Positions 1 to 6,372 are shown, counted from the stretch's first letter. The stretch: 6,915 nt of DNA from an uncultured Lachnospiraceae bacterium (GCA_905236545.1 CAJOQO010000107.1:1-6915), one strand, 5' to 3'. Numbers and translations: made by a program. Notes: a model not told the origin generated them from the letters alone.

Positions 1-39
1 CGACCGGATCCGAATCGGAGCAGGAGATGATAAAATGCC

Positions 40-67
40 TTGACATACTCCGCGAAACCTCTATAAT
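40..67 (+). promoter_or_regulatory. sigma-A-type promoter of the regulator-potABCD operon
   Basis: A perfect -35 hexamer TTGACA (40-45) and a perfect -10 hexamer TATAAT (62-67) are separated by 16 bases, close to the optimal 17. Transcription would start near 73-75, leaving a leader of about 130 bases before the first start codon at 204. It is the only consensus-quality promoter I found in the window, so it probably drives the regulator and the pot genes. The 39 bases to its left hold nothing I can assign. Confidence 0.85.
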
Positions 68-80
68 CGTCTTTGTGCGG

Positions 81-117
81 TTTAGTAAAACTGGATTAAA
101 AGTTTAATTTTACTGAA
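81..117. promoter_or_regulatory. candidate operator: nested A/T-rich inverted repeat
   Basis: The outer arms are AGTAAAA (84-90) and TTTTACT (108-114), an exact inverted repeat. With one mismatch they extend to TTTAGTAAAA and TTTTACTGAA. Inner arms ATTAAA (95-100) and TTTAAT (103-108) form a second dyad. AAACT (88-92) and AGTTT (101-105) form a third, overlapping one. The element lies about 7 to 43 bases past the predicted transcription start. A bound repressor there could block initiation or early elongation. The XRE-cupin protein encoded immediately downstream is the obvious candidate, by analogy with self-regulated PuuR-type repressors. I do not recognise the motif itself, so the assignment is inference. 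Confidence 0.55.
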
Positions 118-203
118 AAACAGGTGAAGGCAGTGCTGCCCTGGAAGCGGAAAACTGTCAGGACCGGGGCGCAGGAGGCAGCAGGGCTTCCGGGAGAGAG
201 ATT

Positions 204-743
204 ATGGAAATTGGACGTAAGATCAAGAGTCTGCGCGTGGGGCTGAACCTGACCCAGGAAGAGCTTGCGGACCGGACGGAGCTGTCAAAGAGCTTTATCT
301 CCCAGGTCGAGCGGGATCTGACTTCCCCTTCCATCGCGACTCTGGTGGATATTCTGCAGGCGCTGGGGACAGACCTGAAGGAGTTTTTTGATGACGAACC
401 GGACAGGCAGATCGTCTTCCATGATGCTGATTATTTCGAGAAGATAGATGAGGAGACGGGTACCCGGACCGAGTGGATCATCCCGAACGCGCAGAAGAAT
501 GAGATGGAGCCGATCCGGGTTACCCTGAACGAGGGCGGCAGAACCCGCATGGAGGATCCGCATGAAGGAGAACTGTTCGGATATGTCCTGACAGGAAGCG
601 TTACGATCCATATCGGGCAGCAGGCCATCCGGGCCAGGCGGGGAGAGTCATTTTATTTCCGTCCGACCGCGCGTCATTATATTGAGGCGGCGGGGAAGAC
701 GGGAGCTACGTTTATCTGGGTGAGCACTCCGCCAAGCTTCTGA
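204..743 (+). CDS. XRE-family HTH regulator with C-terminal cupin (PuuR/PotR type)
   Basis: This 179-residue cytoplasmic protein has two domains. Residues 1-63 are an XRE/Cro-type helix-turn-helix; TQEELADRTELSKSFISQVE (17-36) covers the turn and recognition helix. Residues about 104-175 are a small cupin barrel with the typical YVLTGSVTIHIG strand pair (127-138) and a late histidine (H158). The cupin metal motif is degenerate: only H120 and acidic residues near 121-123 are present, so metal binding is uncertain. Length and layout match PuuR (about 185 residues), the E. coli repressor of putrescine catabolism. The start is ATG with GGAG at 193-196, seven bases upstream. Placement directly ahead of potABCD, behind the same promoter, suggests it senses polyamines or a related ligand and controls the operon and itself. 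The HTH-cupin class is secure; the ligand is inferred from context alone. Confidence 0.88.
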   Translation: MEIGRKIKSLRVGLNLTQEELADRTELSKSFISQVERDLTSPSIATLVDILQALGTDLKEFFDDEPDRQIVFHDADYFEKIDEETGTRTEWIIPNAQKNEMEPIRVTLNEGGRTRMEDPHEGELFGYVLTGSVTIHIGQQAIRARRGESFYFRPTARHYIEAAGKTGATFIWVSTPPSF

Positions 744-753
744 GAAGCGGAAG

Positions 754-802
754 CGCCGTCAGGCCTTTGCACCTGGCAGCTGACGGATACGCCGTCAGGC
801 TG
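754..802 (+). repeat. direct/inverted repeat forming two exclusive hairpins before potA
   Basis: CGCCGTCAGGC occurs twice (754-764 and 790-800), and its complement core CTGACGG (780-786) lies between the copies. The middle segment can pair with the left copy (756-762) or with the right copy (792-798), but not both. The right-hand pairing is tighter: a CAGCTGACGG stem (777-786), a five-base loop and CCGTCAGGCTG (792-802) with one bulged G. No T tract follows, so it is not a standard intrinsic terminator. It occupies the 92-base gap between the regulator and potA, 33 bases before the potA start. It could be an mRNA processing or stability element, or a switch that sets transporter level relative to regulator. 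Confidence 0.55.
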
Positions 803-835
803 TAACGAAATCAGGATCCATCGAGAGGAAAAAAC

Positions 836-1978
836 ATGAGCAACAAGCTGATCGATCTGCAGCATATCACAAAAGCATTTGACGGCAATGTCGTGCTGGA
901 CGACCTGAACCTTTATATCAGGGAGAATGAATTTCTGACGCTTCTTGGGCCTTCCGGATGCGGCAAAACTACGATGCTGCGGATCATGGGCGGTTTCGAA
1001 ACGCCCGACAGGGGCAGCGTGATCTTTGACGGCAAGGACATCACCTCCCTTGCGCCGAACAAGCGTCAGCTTAACACGGTCTTCCAGAAGTATGCGCTGT
1101 TTCCGCACATGTCGGTTGCCGAGAACATCGCGTTTGGACTCAGGATCCGGAAAAAGAGTGAGGACTATATCAGGGACAAGATCCGATATGCGCTGAAGCT
1201 GGTCAACCTCGAAGGGTTCGAGGAACGGACGCCGGATTCCCTGTCGGGCGGACAGCAGCAGAGAATCGCGATCGCGAGGGCGATCGTCAATGAACCGAAG
1301 GTGCTTCTTCTGGATGAGCCGCTGGGCGCGCTTGACCTGAAGCTGCGTCAGGACATGCAGTATGAACTGATCCGTCTGAAAAATGAGCTTGGCATCACTT
1401 TCATCTATGTGACGCATGATCAGGAGGAAGCGCTGACCATGTCGGATACCATTGTGGTCATGAACCAGGGGTATATCCAGCAGATCGGTACGCCTGAGGA
1501 TATCTACAATGAACCGAAAAATGCATTTGTCGCGGATTTTATCGGGGATTCCAATATCATAGACGGAACCATGATTCAGGATCAGCTGGTTGAGATTTTC
1601 GGTGTGCGGTTTGCCTGTGTGGATACCGGATTCGGAACGATGAAGCCCGTGGATGTCGTGATTCGTCCGGAGGATCTGGAACTGATCCCGGTCGGGGAGG
1701 ATGCGGAGCCGGACAGCCCCGCGTATCAGACCGCGGTCAGCAGGGCGACACAGATCAATCCCGGATTCTTTGAGGGGACTGTGTCCCATGTGATTTTCAA
1801 AGGGATGCACTATGAAATGGAGGTCCAGGCAAAGGGCTTCGAGTGGCTCGTCCTTTCCACAAGGCTGTTTCAGGTTGGAACGAGAGTGCTGATGAGTGTG
1901 GATCCGTACAATATTCAGATCATGAACAAGCCTGAGTCTGAGGATGAGATGGCTGTAAAGCTGGACGAACACCTGTAA
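836..1978 (+). CDS. potA: spermidine/putrescine ABC transporter ATP-binding protein PotA
   Basis: This ATPase subunit powers polyamine import and works as a dimer under the membrane, contacting PotB and PotC. Its 380 residues match the family (E. coli PotA is 378). All nucleotide-binding motifs are intact: Walker A GPSGCGKT (38-45), Q-loop Q84, signature LSGGQ (136-140), Walker B VLLLDE (156-161), D-loop (164-167) and switch histidine H194. The NTPase domain ends near 235. A TOBE-type regulatory domain follows, roughly 270-370, with an acidic, proline-containing insert near 283-300. The potA assignment over other importers of this ATPase family rests on the immediately following potB-potC-potD. 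The start is ATG with AGAGG at 824-828. AAGGA for the next gene overlaps the stop, which fits tight operon coupling. Confidence 0.95.
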   Translation: MSNKLIDLQHITKAFDGNVVLDDLNLYIRENEFLTLLGPSGCGKTTMLRIMGGFETPDRGSVIFDGKDITSLAPNKRQLNTVFQKYALFPHMSVAENIAFGLRIRKKSEDYIRDKIRYALKLVNLEGFEERTPDSLSGGQQQRIAIARAIVNEPKVLLLDEPLGALDLKLRQDMQYELIRLKNELGITFIYVTHDQEEALTMSDTIVVMNQGYIQQIGTPEDIYNEPKNAFVADFIGDSNIIDGTMIQDQLVEIFGVRFACVDTGFGTMKPVDVVIRPEDLELIPVGEDAEPDSPAYQTAVSRATQINPGFFEGTVSHVIFKGMHYEMEVQAKGFEWLVLSTRLFQVGTRVLMSVDPYNIQIMNKPESEDEMAVKLDEHL

Positions 1979-1988
1979 GGATAGAAGA

Positions 1989-2816
1989 ATGAAGACGAAA
2001 CGCAGATTCTGGATGGATGGCCCCTACCTGATCTGGACGGCGGCATTTATTGTCATCCCGCTTTTTACAATTGTATATTACGGCCTGACCGACAAGACGG
2101 GCGCGTTTACCTGGAGCAATATTGCACAGATGGGAACGCCGGAGCGGCTGAAGGCGCTGGTGCTGTCTCTGCTCCTTTCGCTTCTCGCGACTTTCATCTG
2201 CCTGATCATGGCCTATCCTCTGGCGCTGATTCTGACAAAAATGAAGATCGGGGCGACAGGATTCATCGTATCGATCTTCATCATTCCGATGTGGATGAAT
2301 TCGCTGCTGAGGATTCTCGCCTGGCAGACACTGCTCGAGCGAAACGGCGTTATCAATCAGATTCTTGGCTTCCTTCATCTGCCAAAGCAGTATCTGATCA
2401 ACACGCCTTACGCGATCGCACTTGGCATGATCTATGATTTTCTGCCGTTCATGCTCCTTCCGATCTATAACTCGCTGGAGAAGATCGATTCGAATGTAGT
2501 CAATGCGGCATATGATCTTGGAGCCAATAAGCTTCAGGCATTCTGGAAGGTGATCTTCCCGCTGACGCTTCCCGGCGTGATCTCCGGGATCACCATGGTA
2601 TTCGTTCCGGCACTGACCACCTTTGTCATCAGTGATTTCCTGGGAGGATCGAAGGTTCTCCTGATCGGCAATGTGATCGAGCAGCAGTTTACCCAGGTAG
2701 GGGACTGGAATGTCGGGTCGGGTCTCAGTCTTGTGCTGATGATCTTCATCCTGATCTCCATGGCGGTCATGCAGCATTATGATAAGGATGCCGATGACCG
2801 GGTCACGGCGCTGTAA
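1989..2816 (+). CDS. potB: spermidine/putrescine ABC transporter permease PotB
   Basis: This integral membrane protein of 275 residues is one half of the polyamine channel. About six hydrophobic helices are visible (roughly 13-32, 56-83, 90-112, 139-160, 195-215 and 245-262). A basic N-terminus (KTKRR) is consistent with a cytoplasmic start. The EAA loop that docks on PotA runs at 173-197, with AAYDLGANKLQAFWKVIFP as its core; the key glycine is G178. The gene begins 10 bases after the potA stop and uses AAGGA (1977-1981), which overlaps that stop, so translation is probably coupled. The length is normal for PotB. I assign B rather than C from the gene order and the longer loop after helix 1. 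No defects are seen. Confidence 0.93.
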   Translation: MKTKRRFWMDGPYLIWTAAFIVIPLFTIVYYGLTDKTGAFTWSNIAQMGTPERLKALVLSLLLSLLATFICLIMAYPLALILTKMKIGATGFIVSIFIIPMWMNSLLRILAWQTLLERNGVINQILGFLHLPKQYLINTPYAIALGMIYDFLPFMLLPIYNSLEKIDSNVVNAAYDLGANKLQAFWKVIFPLTLPGVISGITMVFVPALTTFVISDFLGGSKVLLIGNVIEQQFTQVGDWNVGSGLSLVLMIFILISMAVMQHYDKDADDRVTAL

Positions 2817-2822
2817 CAATAT

Positions 2823-2827
2823 GGAGG
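2823..2827 (+). promoter_or_regulatory. Shine-Dalgarno site that fixes the potC TTG start
   Basis: GGAGG lies nine bases upstream of TTG at 2837. No in-frame ATG follows until about codon 49, past the first membrane helix, so the TTG is the only start that gives a complete permease. The ATG at 2821 is in another frame. Confidence 0.8.
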
Positions 2828-2836
2828 ACTCAGAGA

Positions 2837-3655
2837 TTGAAGAAAGTACTTTCAAGGATCTATCTGGTATTCATATTCATCCTTCTGTATGCGCCGATCG
2901 CTGTGCTGATCGTTCTCAGCTTCAACAAGTCGAAAACCCGCGCAAAATGGGGCGGCTGGACGCTGGAGTGGTATGTGAAGATGTTCCAGGATCAGGCGAT
3001 CATGTCCGCCCTGTACAACACACTGCTGATCGCGCTGCTGTCAGCGCTGATCGCGACGATTCTGGGCCTGCTGGCGTCCTTCAGCCTGCTTTCAATGAAG
3101 CACAGGACCAGGGGCTTCGTCCTCAGCCTGCTGGATATTCCGATGCTGAATGCGGAGATCGTGACAGGCATCTCCCTGATGCTGATCTTTATCGCGATCG
3201 GCCAGTTTCTGTCTCACTGGGGATATACGATCGAATTCGGTATGATGACGGTGCTGATCGGCCATATCACCTTCAACATCCCCTATACGGTTCTGTCGAT
3301 CATGCCAAAGCTGCGGCAGATTAATATCAGCACATATGAGGCCGCGCTGGATCTGGGCGCGTCCAGATGGCTGGCATTCCGGAAGGTCATCCTTCCGGAT
3401 ATCATGTCCGGCGTTCTGTCCGGATTCATGCTGGCATTTACGCTGTCGCTCGACGACTTCGTGATCACGCATTTTACGAAAGGCCCTGGCTTCGACACTT
3501 TATCGACCAAGATCTATACCGAGGTGCGGAAGGGAATCAAACCTGAGATGTACGCCCTTTCGACCCTGCTCTTTGCGAGCATTCTGTTACTGATCCTGAT
3601 CTTCGGAAGAGCGAGGCGGAAAACGGCCGCGTCGTCCCAGCCGGCAGTGTATTGA
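2837..3655 (+). CDS. potC: spermidine/putrescine ABC transporter permease PotC
   Basis: This is the second membrane half of the importer, 272 residues, close to E. coli PotC (264). Hydrophobic helices are seen near 8-29, 60-86, 94-122, 134-154, 190-206 and 240-257. The cytoplasmic EAA loop is textbook: EAALDLGASRWLAFRKVILP at 168-187. The LSLDDFVITHF segment after it (203-213) is typical of PotC/YdcV-type permeases. The start is TTG, chosen because GGAGG sits at 2823-2827 and no suitable ATG exists. It begins 20 bases after the potB stop. The tail after the last helix is short and basic (RARRK). Unusually, the stop codon TGA (3653-3655) lies inside the first unit of the 11-bp tandem array that follows, so the repeat sequence contributes to the last codons. 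Confidence 0.93.
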   Translation: MKKVLSRIYLVFIFILLYAPIAVLIVLSFNKSKTRAKWGGWTLEWYVKMFQDQAIMSALYNTLLIALLSALIATILGLLASFSLLSMKHRTRGFVLSLLDIPMLNAEIVTGISLMLIFIAIGQFLSHWGYTIEFGMMTVLIGHITFNIPYTVLSIMPKLRQINISTYEAALDLGASRWLAFRKVILPDIMSGVLSGFMLAFTLSLDDFVITHFTKGPGFDTLSTKIYTEVRKGIKPEMYALSTLLFASILLLILIFGRARRKTAASSQPAVY

Positions 3656-3829
3656 TGCGATACGGATGCAACGATACGGATGCAATATTGATGCAATATT
3701 GATGCGAAATGGATGCAGAATTGATTCGTTATTGAAGGGATATTGAAGTGACATTGAAGTGACATTGAAGTGACATTGGTGCGATGTTGGTGTGATATGG
3801 ATTCTGTTTTGATTCTTTGCTGATTCATT
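3651..3829. repeat. array of sixteen 11-bp tandem repeats between potC and potD
   Basis: Units align every 11 bases, with consensus near ATTGATGCGAT. The most regular are three identical ATTGAAGTGAC units (3742-3774), flanked by ATTGAAGGGAT (3731-3741), ATTGATGCAAT (3687-3697) and ATTGATGCGAA (3698-3708). Units decay to the right: GTTGGTGTGAT (3786-3796), ATGGATTCTGT (3797-3807), TTTGATTCTTT (3808-3818), GCTGATTCATT (3819-3829). One 3-base insertion (3673-3675) breaks the phase on the left, where a 14-bp unit GATACGGATGCAAC/T is doubled (3659-3672, 3673-3686). The + strand is poor in C. Since 11 is not a multiple of three, the repeated TGA closes all + frames. The array is intergenic apart from its overlap with the potC end. 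Confidence 0.9.
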
Positions 3830-3866
3830 TTCTCCCGGGTATCGGCGGATACAGGGCGGAGGAACC

Positions 3867-3926
3867 GTGAATAAGAGTAAAGACAGCTTGCCGCCTGTGC
3901 CGGCGGCGGAATGGAGAAACGTATGA
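3867..3926 (+). CDS. candidate 19-residue leader peptide coupled to potD
   Basis: This small ORF starts with GTG four bases after a GGAGG site (3858-3862) and encodes MNKSKDSLPPVPAAEWRNV. Its TGA (3924-3926) overlaps the potD ATG (3923-3925) in an ATGA arrangement, the classic geometry for translational coupling. The GC-rich hairpin at 3890-3907 and the potD ribosome site (3913-3916) both lie inside it. A ribosome translating the leader would therefore melt the hairpin and deliver itself to the potD start. The peptide is hydrophilic, with a Pro-Pro pair and a near-terminal Trp, and resembles nothing I recognise. It could still be chance: 19 codons is short and the GGAGG-to-GTG spacing is slightly tight. 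Confidence 0.45.
   Translation: MNKSKDSLPPVPAAEWRNV
3890..3907 (+). promoter_or_regulatory. GC-rich hairpin just before the potD ribosome-binding site
   Basis: GCCGCC (3890-3895) pairs exactly with GGCGGC (3902-3907) around a six-base loop, ending six bases before the potD GGAG. It could limit ribosome access to potD unless it is opened by translation of the leader ORF that spans it. The stem is short, so its effect is uncertain. Confidence 0.4.
3913..3916 (+). promoter_or_regulatory. Shine-Dalgarno site that decides the potD start
   Basis: GGAG lies six bases before ATG at 3923. The in-frame ATG at 3911 would give four extra residues (MEKR), but it has only GC-rich sequence upstream and overlaps this site. 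The downstream ATG is therefore preferred, and it also gives a better signal peptide. Confidence 0.75.
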
Positions 3927-5179
3927 AAAGAAGGATTGCTGCAGGAGTTGCCATTGCTGTTCTGGTTCCGTCTTTGCTGACGGGCTGTGTCAGGAAAGTG
4001 GACGAAACGACGGGCGGGGCGCAGACCACAACAGCTGCCGGGGAAGAGAAGAGCGGGACTAAGAGCACGGATCAGGATGGTGCCGCGAAGGATACGGCGA
4101 ACGATACAACCGAGAGCGCCGCTGCCGGCATGACGGAGTCCTCCTCCGGAAGCGAAGCGGAAAAGAAGAAGGGACCGGATGCGTCTGCCGCCGGGGGAAG
4201 CGGTGAGGTCGTGGTTTATAACTGGGGAGAGTATATCGATCCGGATGTCCTGAAGATCTTTGAAGAAGAGACAGGAATCAGGGTTGTGTACGAGGAGTTT
4301 GAGACCAATGAGATCATGTACCCCAAGGTCGCTTCCGGGGCTGCAGCCTATGATCTCATCTGCCCGTCGGATTACATGATTTCGAAGATGCTGAAAAATG
4401 ATCTGCTTCAGCCGATCAATTACGATCATATTCCGAACTATGAGAACATCGATCCGATCTACATCGAGCAGTCGAAGGGCTTCGATCCGGAAAACAAATA
4501 TTCTGTTCCTTATTGCTGGGGTACGGTCGGAATCCTTTACAACAAGAGTATGATCGAGGAGGGTGACACCGTCGATTCCTGGGAGATCCTCTGGGATGAG
4601 AAATATAAGGATAATATCCTCATGCAGGATTCCGTACGGGACGCCTTCATGGTACCGGAGAAGATGCTGGGCTATGACATCAATACGGTAAAGGAAGAAG
4701 AGGTCAGGGCCTGCGCCGAAAAGCTGATCGGGCAGAAGCCGCTGGTTCAGGCTTATGTCGTGGATCAGGTCAGAGATAAAATGATCGGCGGTGAGGCTGC
4801 CCTCGGAGTCATATATTCCGGCGAGGCGATCTTTACCCAGAGAGAGAACGAGGATCTGGAATATGTCATCCCGAAGGAAGGCTCCAACGTCTGGATCGAC
4901 AGCTGGGTCATCCCGAAGAACGCGCGCAACGTTGAGAACGCGGAGAAGTTCCTCGACTTCCTGTGCCGCGGGGATATCGCGTATAAAAACTTTGAATACA
5001 TCACCTATTCTACGCCGAATAAGGCTGCGAGAGAGCTGATCGAGGATGAGGACATCCGCAATTCAACCATCGCGTTTCCGACGGAAGAGATGCTCAAAAA
5101 CTGCAGTGTATACACTTATATCGGGGAAGACGGAGACGCTCTTTACGCGAAGTACTGGGATAAGGTAAAATCAGAGTAA
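3923..5179 (+). CDS. potD: polyamine-binding lipoprotein PotD
   Basis: This extracellular substrate-binding protein hands spermidine or putrescine to PotBC. It has 418 residues from the chosen ATG (422 from the alternative at 3911). Residues 1-22 are a lipoprotein signal with lipobox LLTGC, so C22 is the lipidated residue. Residues about 23-94 are a long Ser/Thr/Ala/Gly/Glu-rich linker. The binding domain begins at EVVVYNWGEYIDP (95-107). Landmarks of the PotD pocket are visible: W101, S149-D150-Y151, W324-x-D326 in WIDSW, and Y362 in YSTPN. At the DDAR-E site of E. coli PotD the protein has DSVRD (236-240), so the first-shell Asp168 is replaced by Ser and Glu171 by Asp. The E. coli Trp229 position is Tyr (Y298). 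Polyamine binding is well supported; preference among polyamines is not predictable from this. Confidence 0.93.
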   Translation: MKRRIAAGVAIAVLVPSLLTGCVRKVDETTGGAQTTTAAGEEKSGTKSTDQDGAAKDTANDTTESAAAGMTESSSGSEAEKKKGPDASAAGGSGEVVVYNWGEYIDPDVLKIFEEETGIRVVYEEFETNEIMYPKVASGAAAYDLICPSDYMISKMLKNDLLQPINYDHIPNYENIDPIYIEQSKGFDPENKYSVPYCWGTVGILYNKSMIEEGDTVDSWEILWDEKYKDNILMQDSVRDAFMVPEKMLGYDINTVKEEEVRACAEKLIGQKPLVQAYVVDQVRDKMIGGEAALGVIYSGEAIFTQRENEDLEYVIPKEGSNVWIDSWVIPKNARNVENAEKFLDFLCRGDIAYKNFEYITYSTPNKAARELIEDEDIRNSTIAFPTEEMLKNCSVYTYIGEDGDALYAKYWDKVKSE

Positions 5180-5197
5180 CGATTCAGCACCACAGCG

Positions 5198-5222
5198 TCA
5201 AGCCTGCAGGCCGCAGGCTTGA
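5198..5222 (+). terminator. strong hairpin after potD, no T tract
   Basis: TCAAGCCTGC (5198-5207) pairs perfectly with GCAGGCTTGA (5213-5222) around a five-base loop AGGCC, 19 bases after the potD stop. The bases after it (TTCCGCATAAG) have no T run, so it is a poor intrinsic terminator. It may instead be a 3' stability element or a partial attenuator that lowers expression of the genes beyond. No promoter is seen between it and the next gene. Confidence 0.45.
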
Positions 5223-5266
5223 TTCCGCATAAGACTTGGAGCTGCGGTTTCGCAGGGAGAGATCAT

Positions 5267-6292
5267 ATGAAGCTTTTGGAAAAAATGGAGCGCAAAATCG
5301 GGAAATATGCGATTCCAAATCTGCCGCTGATCATGATTCTGATGGAGGCTGTCGGCTATACCCTCAGTGTTGTCGCGCCAAATGTCCTGAATTATCTCAG
5401 CTTTGATCCGTTCGCAATCGCGTCCGGGCAGGTCTGGCGGCTGATCACCTGGGTTCTGATGCCGCCGTCGAGACTGAATATCTTCACGGTGATCATGCTT
5501 TTCTTCTACTACTGGATCGCGAGAATGCTCGCAACCACGTGGGGGGACTTCTATTTTAACGTCTACCTGCTGGGGGGCATCGTCATCACGGACATCGGCA
5601 TGATGATCCTGTACGCGGTTCTGAATTCGATGAGCAGCGGCGTCTCCGCGGTCAATCTCATGATGTTTCCGATGTATGTAAACCTCTACTACATCCAGAC
5701 GACAGTGCTGCTCGCGTTTGCATTCTCCTTCCCGAACACGCAGGTGCTCCTGTACTTTATTATTCCGATTAAAATGAGCTGGCTGGGCATCTTCGAGGGT
5801 GTCATGCTTGTCTATGATTTTATCAGGGTTTCCTATATGACGCCGCGGACGGTGATTCTTCTGGCGATCCTGAATCTGGTCCTGTATTTCCTGATGACAA
5901 AGGATCTGCGCAGGTATACGCCGAAGGAGTTCGCGCGAAGAGCGAACTACCGCAGGGCGACGGGTCAGGGCGGAGGGTTCTTCAGCGGCTTCGGATCCCG
6001 CGGATCTGGCGGAAGACAGAAGCAGTCTCCATCCGGCACAGGGACAGGCCCCTGGCAGAGACAGAACACCGGAGCCGGGCAGAGTGCCGGCGCTCCGGCG
6101 GGCCGCCGCGGCGCGGGTACCTATACCAGGATCTATCCGAACGGTGCGCGTCATCGCTGTACGATCTGTGGCAGGACGGAACTGGAGGATGACCGTCTGG
6201 AGTTCCGTTTCTGCTCCAAGTGCGAGGGAAACCATGAATACTGCCAGGATCATCTGTTTACGCATCAGCATATCAAAAATGATAAGGTATAA
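5267..6292 (+). CDS. rhomboid/derlin-like membrane protein with C-terminal Cys/His zinc-ribbon-like tail, probably proteolytically inactive
   Basis: The protein has 341 residues from ATG at 5267, with AGGGAGAG at 5254-5261. A TTG at 5219 would add 16 residues but lies inside the hairpin and lacks a ribosome site. Residues about 15-210 hold around six hydrophobic helices. GQVWRLITWVLMPP (54-67) is the WR motif of the rhomboid superfamily and reads much like derlins. The usual GxSG serine motif is not clear: only SSGVSAVN at 123-130 comes near. No histidine occurs before H296, so the catalytic dyad is absent. Residues 215-285 are a Gly/Arg/Ser/Gln-rich flexible linker. The tail carries C298-x2-C301, C316-x2-C319, H323, C326, H329, H333 and H335, enough ligands for one or two zinc ions. 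Function is unknown; a pseudoprotease role in membrane protein handling is inference. Confidence 0.75.
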   Translation: MKLLEKMERKIGKYAIPNLPLIMILMEAVGYTLSVVAPNVLNYLSFDPFAIASGQVWRLITWVLMPPSRLNIFTVIMLFFYYWIARMLATTWGDFYFNVYLLGGIVITDIGMMILYAVLNSMSSGVSAVNLMMFPMYVNLYYIQTTVLLAFAFSFPNTQVLLYFIIPIKMSWLGIFEGVMLVYDFIRVSYMTPRTVILLAILNLVLYFLMTKDLRRYTPKEFARRANYRRATGQGGGFFSGFGSRGSGGRQKQSPSGTGTGPWQRQNTGAGQSAGAPAGRRGAGTYTRIYPNGARHRCTICGRTELEDDRLEFRFCSKCEGNHEYCQDHLFTHQHIKNDKV

Positions 6293-6338
6293 AAACGACA
6301 AATGCCGGAAAGCGTAATACGGGAAAGTATAAAAGCGA
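6287..6338. repeat. short degenerate A-rich direct repeats after the rhomboid-like gene
   Basis: GTATAAAAACGA (6287-6298) recurs as GTATAAAAGCGA (6327-6338) with one mismatch, 40 bases apart. Between them CCGGAAAGCGTAATA (6305-6319) and CGGGAAAGTATAAAA (6320-6334) match at 11 of 15 bases. The first copy overlaps the stop of the rhomboid-like gene. Together they fill most of the 80-base gap to the next gene. No hairpin or promoter is convincing here. Confidence 0.35.
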
Positions 6339-6359
6339 AAAAACGCAAAGCTGAGTTCG

Positions 6360-6365
6360 AGAAGG
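6360..6365 (+). promoter_or_regulatory. Shine-Dalgarno site supporting the GTG start at 6373
   Basis: AGAAGG lies seven bases before GTG at 6373. No better start is present nearby: the first in-frame ATG is about 76 codons in, past two predicted membrane helices. Confidence 0.6.
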
Positions 6366-6372
6366 TTGAAAA

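Noticed and set aside
124..247. GTG-started frame before and into the regulator gene
   Set aside because: It has no Shine-Dalgarno sequence and runs out of frame into a well-supported HTH coding region.
767..805. 12-codon TTG leader ORF before potA
   Set aside because: It lacks a ribosome site and ends 30 bases before potA without overlap; it is most likely chance.
677..1972. Long minus-strand open frame (431 codons) opposite potA
   Set aside because: It is antisense to an intact potA with every ATPase motif. Its product is rich in His, Arg, Gln and Asp with no recognisable domain, as expected of a shadow frame.
1920..2855. Minus-strand open frame opposite potB
   Set aside because: It mirrors a clear permease gene. 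The product is a His/Arg/Asp/Gln-rich, domain-free sequence and has no credible ribosome site that I could see.
2779..3324. Plus-strand frame overlapping potB end and potC
   Set aside because: It is out of frame with potC, which has normal permease helices and an EAA motif. The overlapping product is Asp/Arg/Gln-rich with no domain.
3651..3829. CRISPR array
   Set aside because: Units are 11 bases, contiguous and without spacers, and no cas gene is present. This is a plain tandem repeat.
3514..4429. Two minus-strand open frames crossing the 11-bp array
   Set aside because: They stay open because the repeat has no stop on that strand, and they encode repetitive Ile/His/Ser-rich text. They also run antisense into potC and potD, so the repeat explains them.
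5198..5222. Confident Rho-independent terminator after potD
   Set aside because: The stem is good but no T tract follows, so I kept it only as a hairpin of uncertain role.
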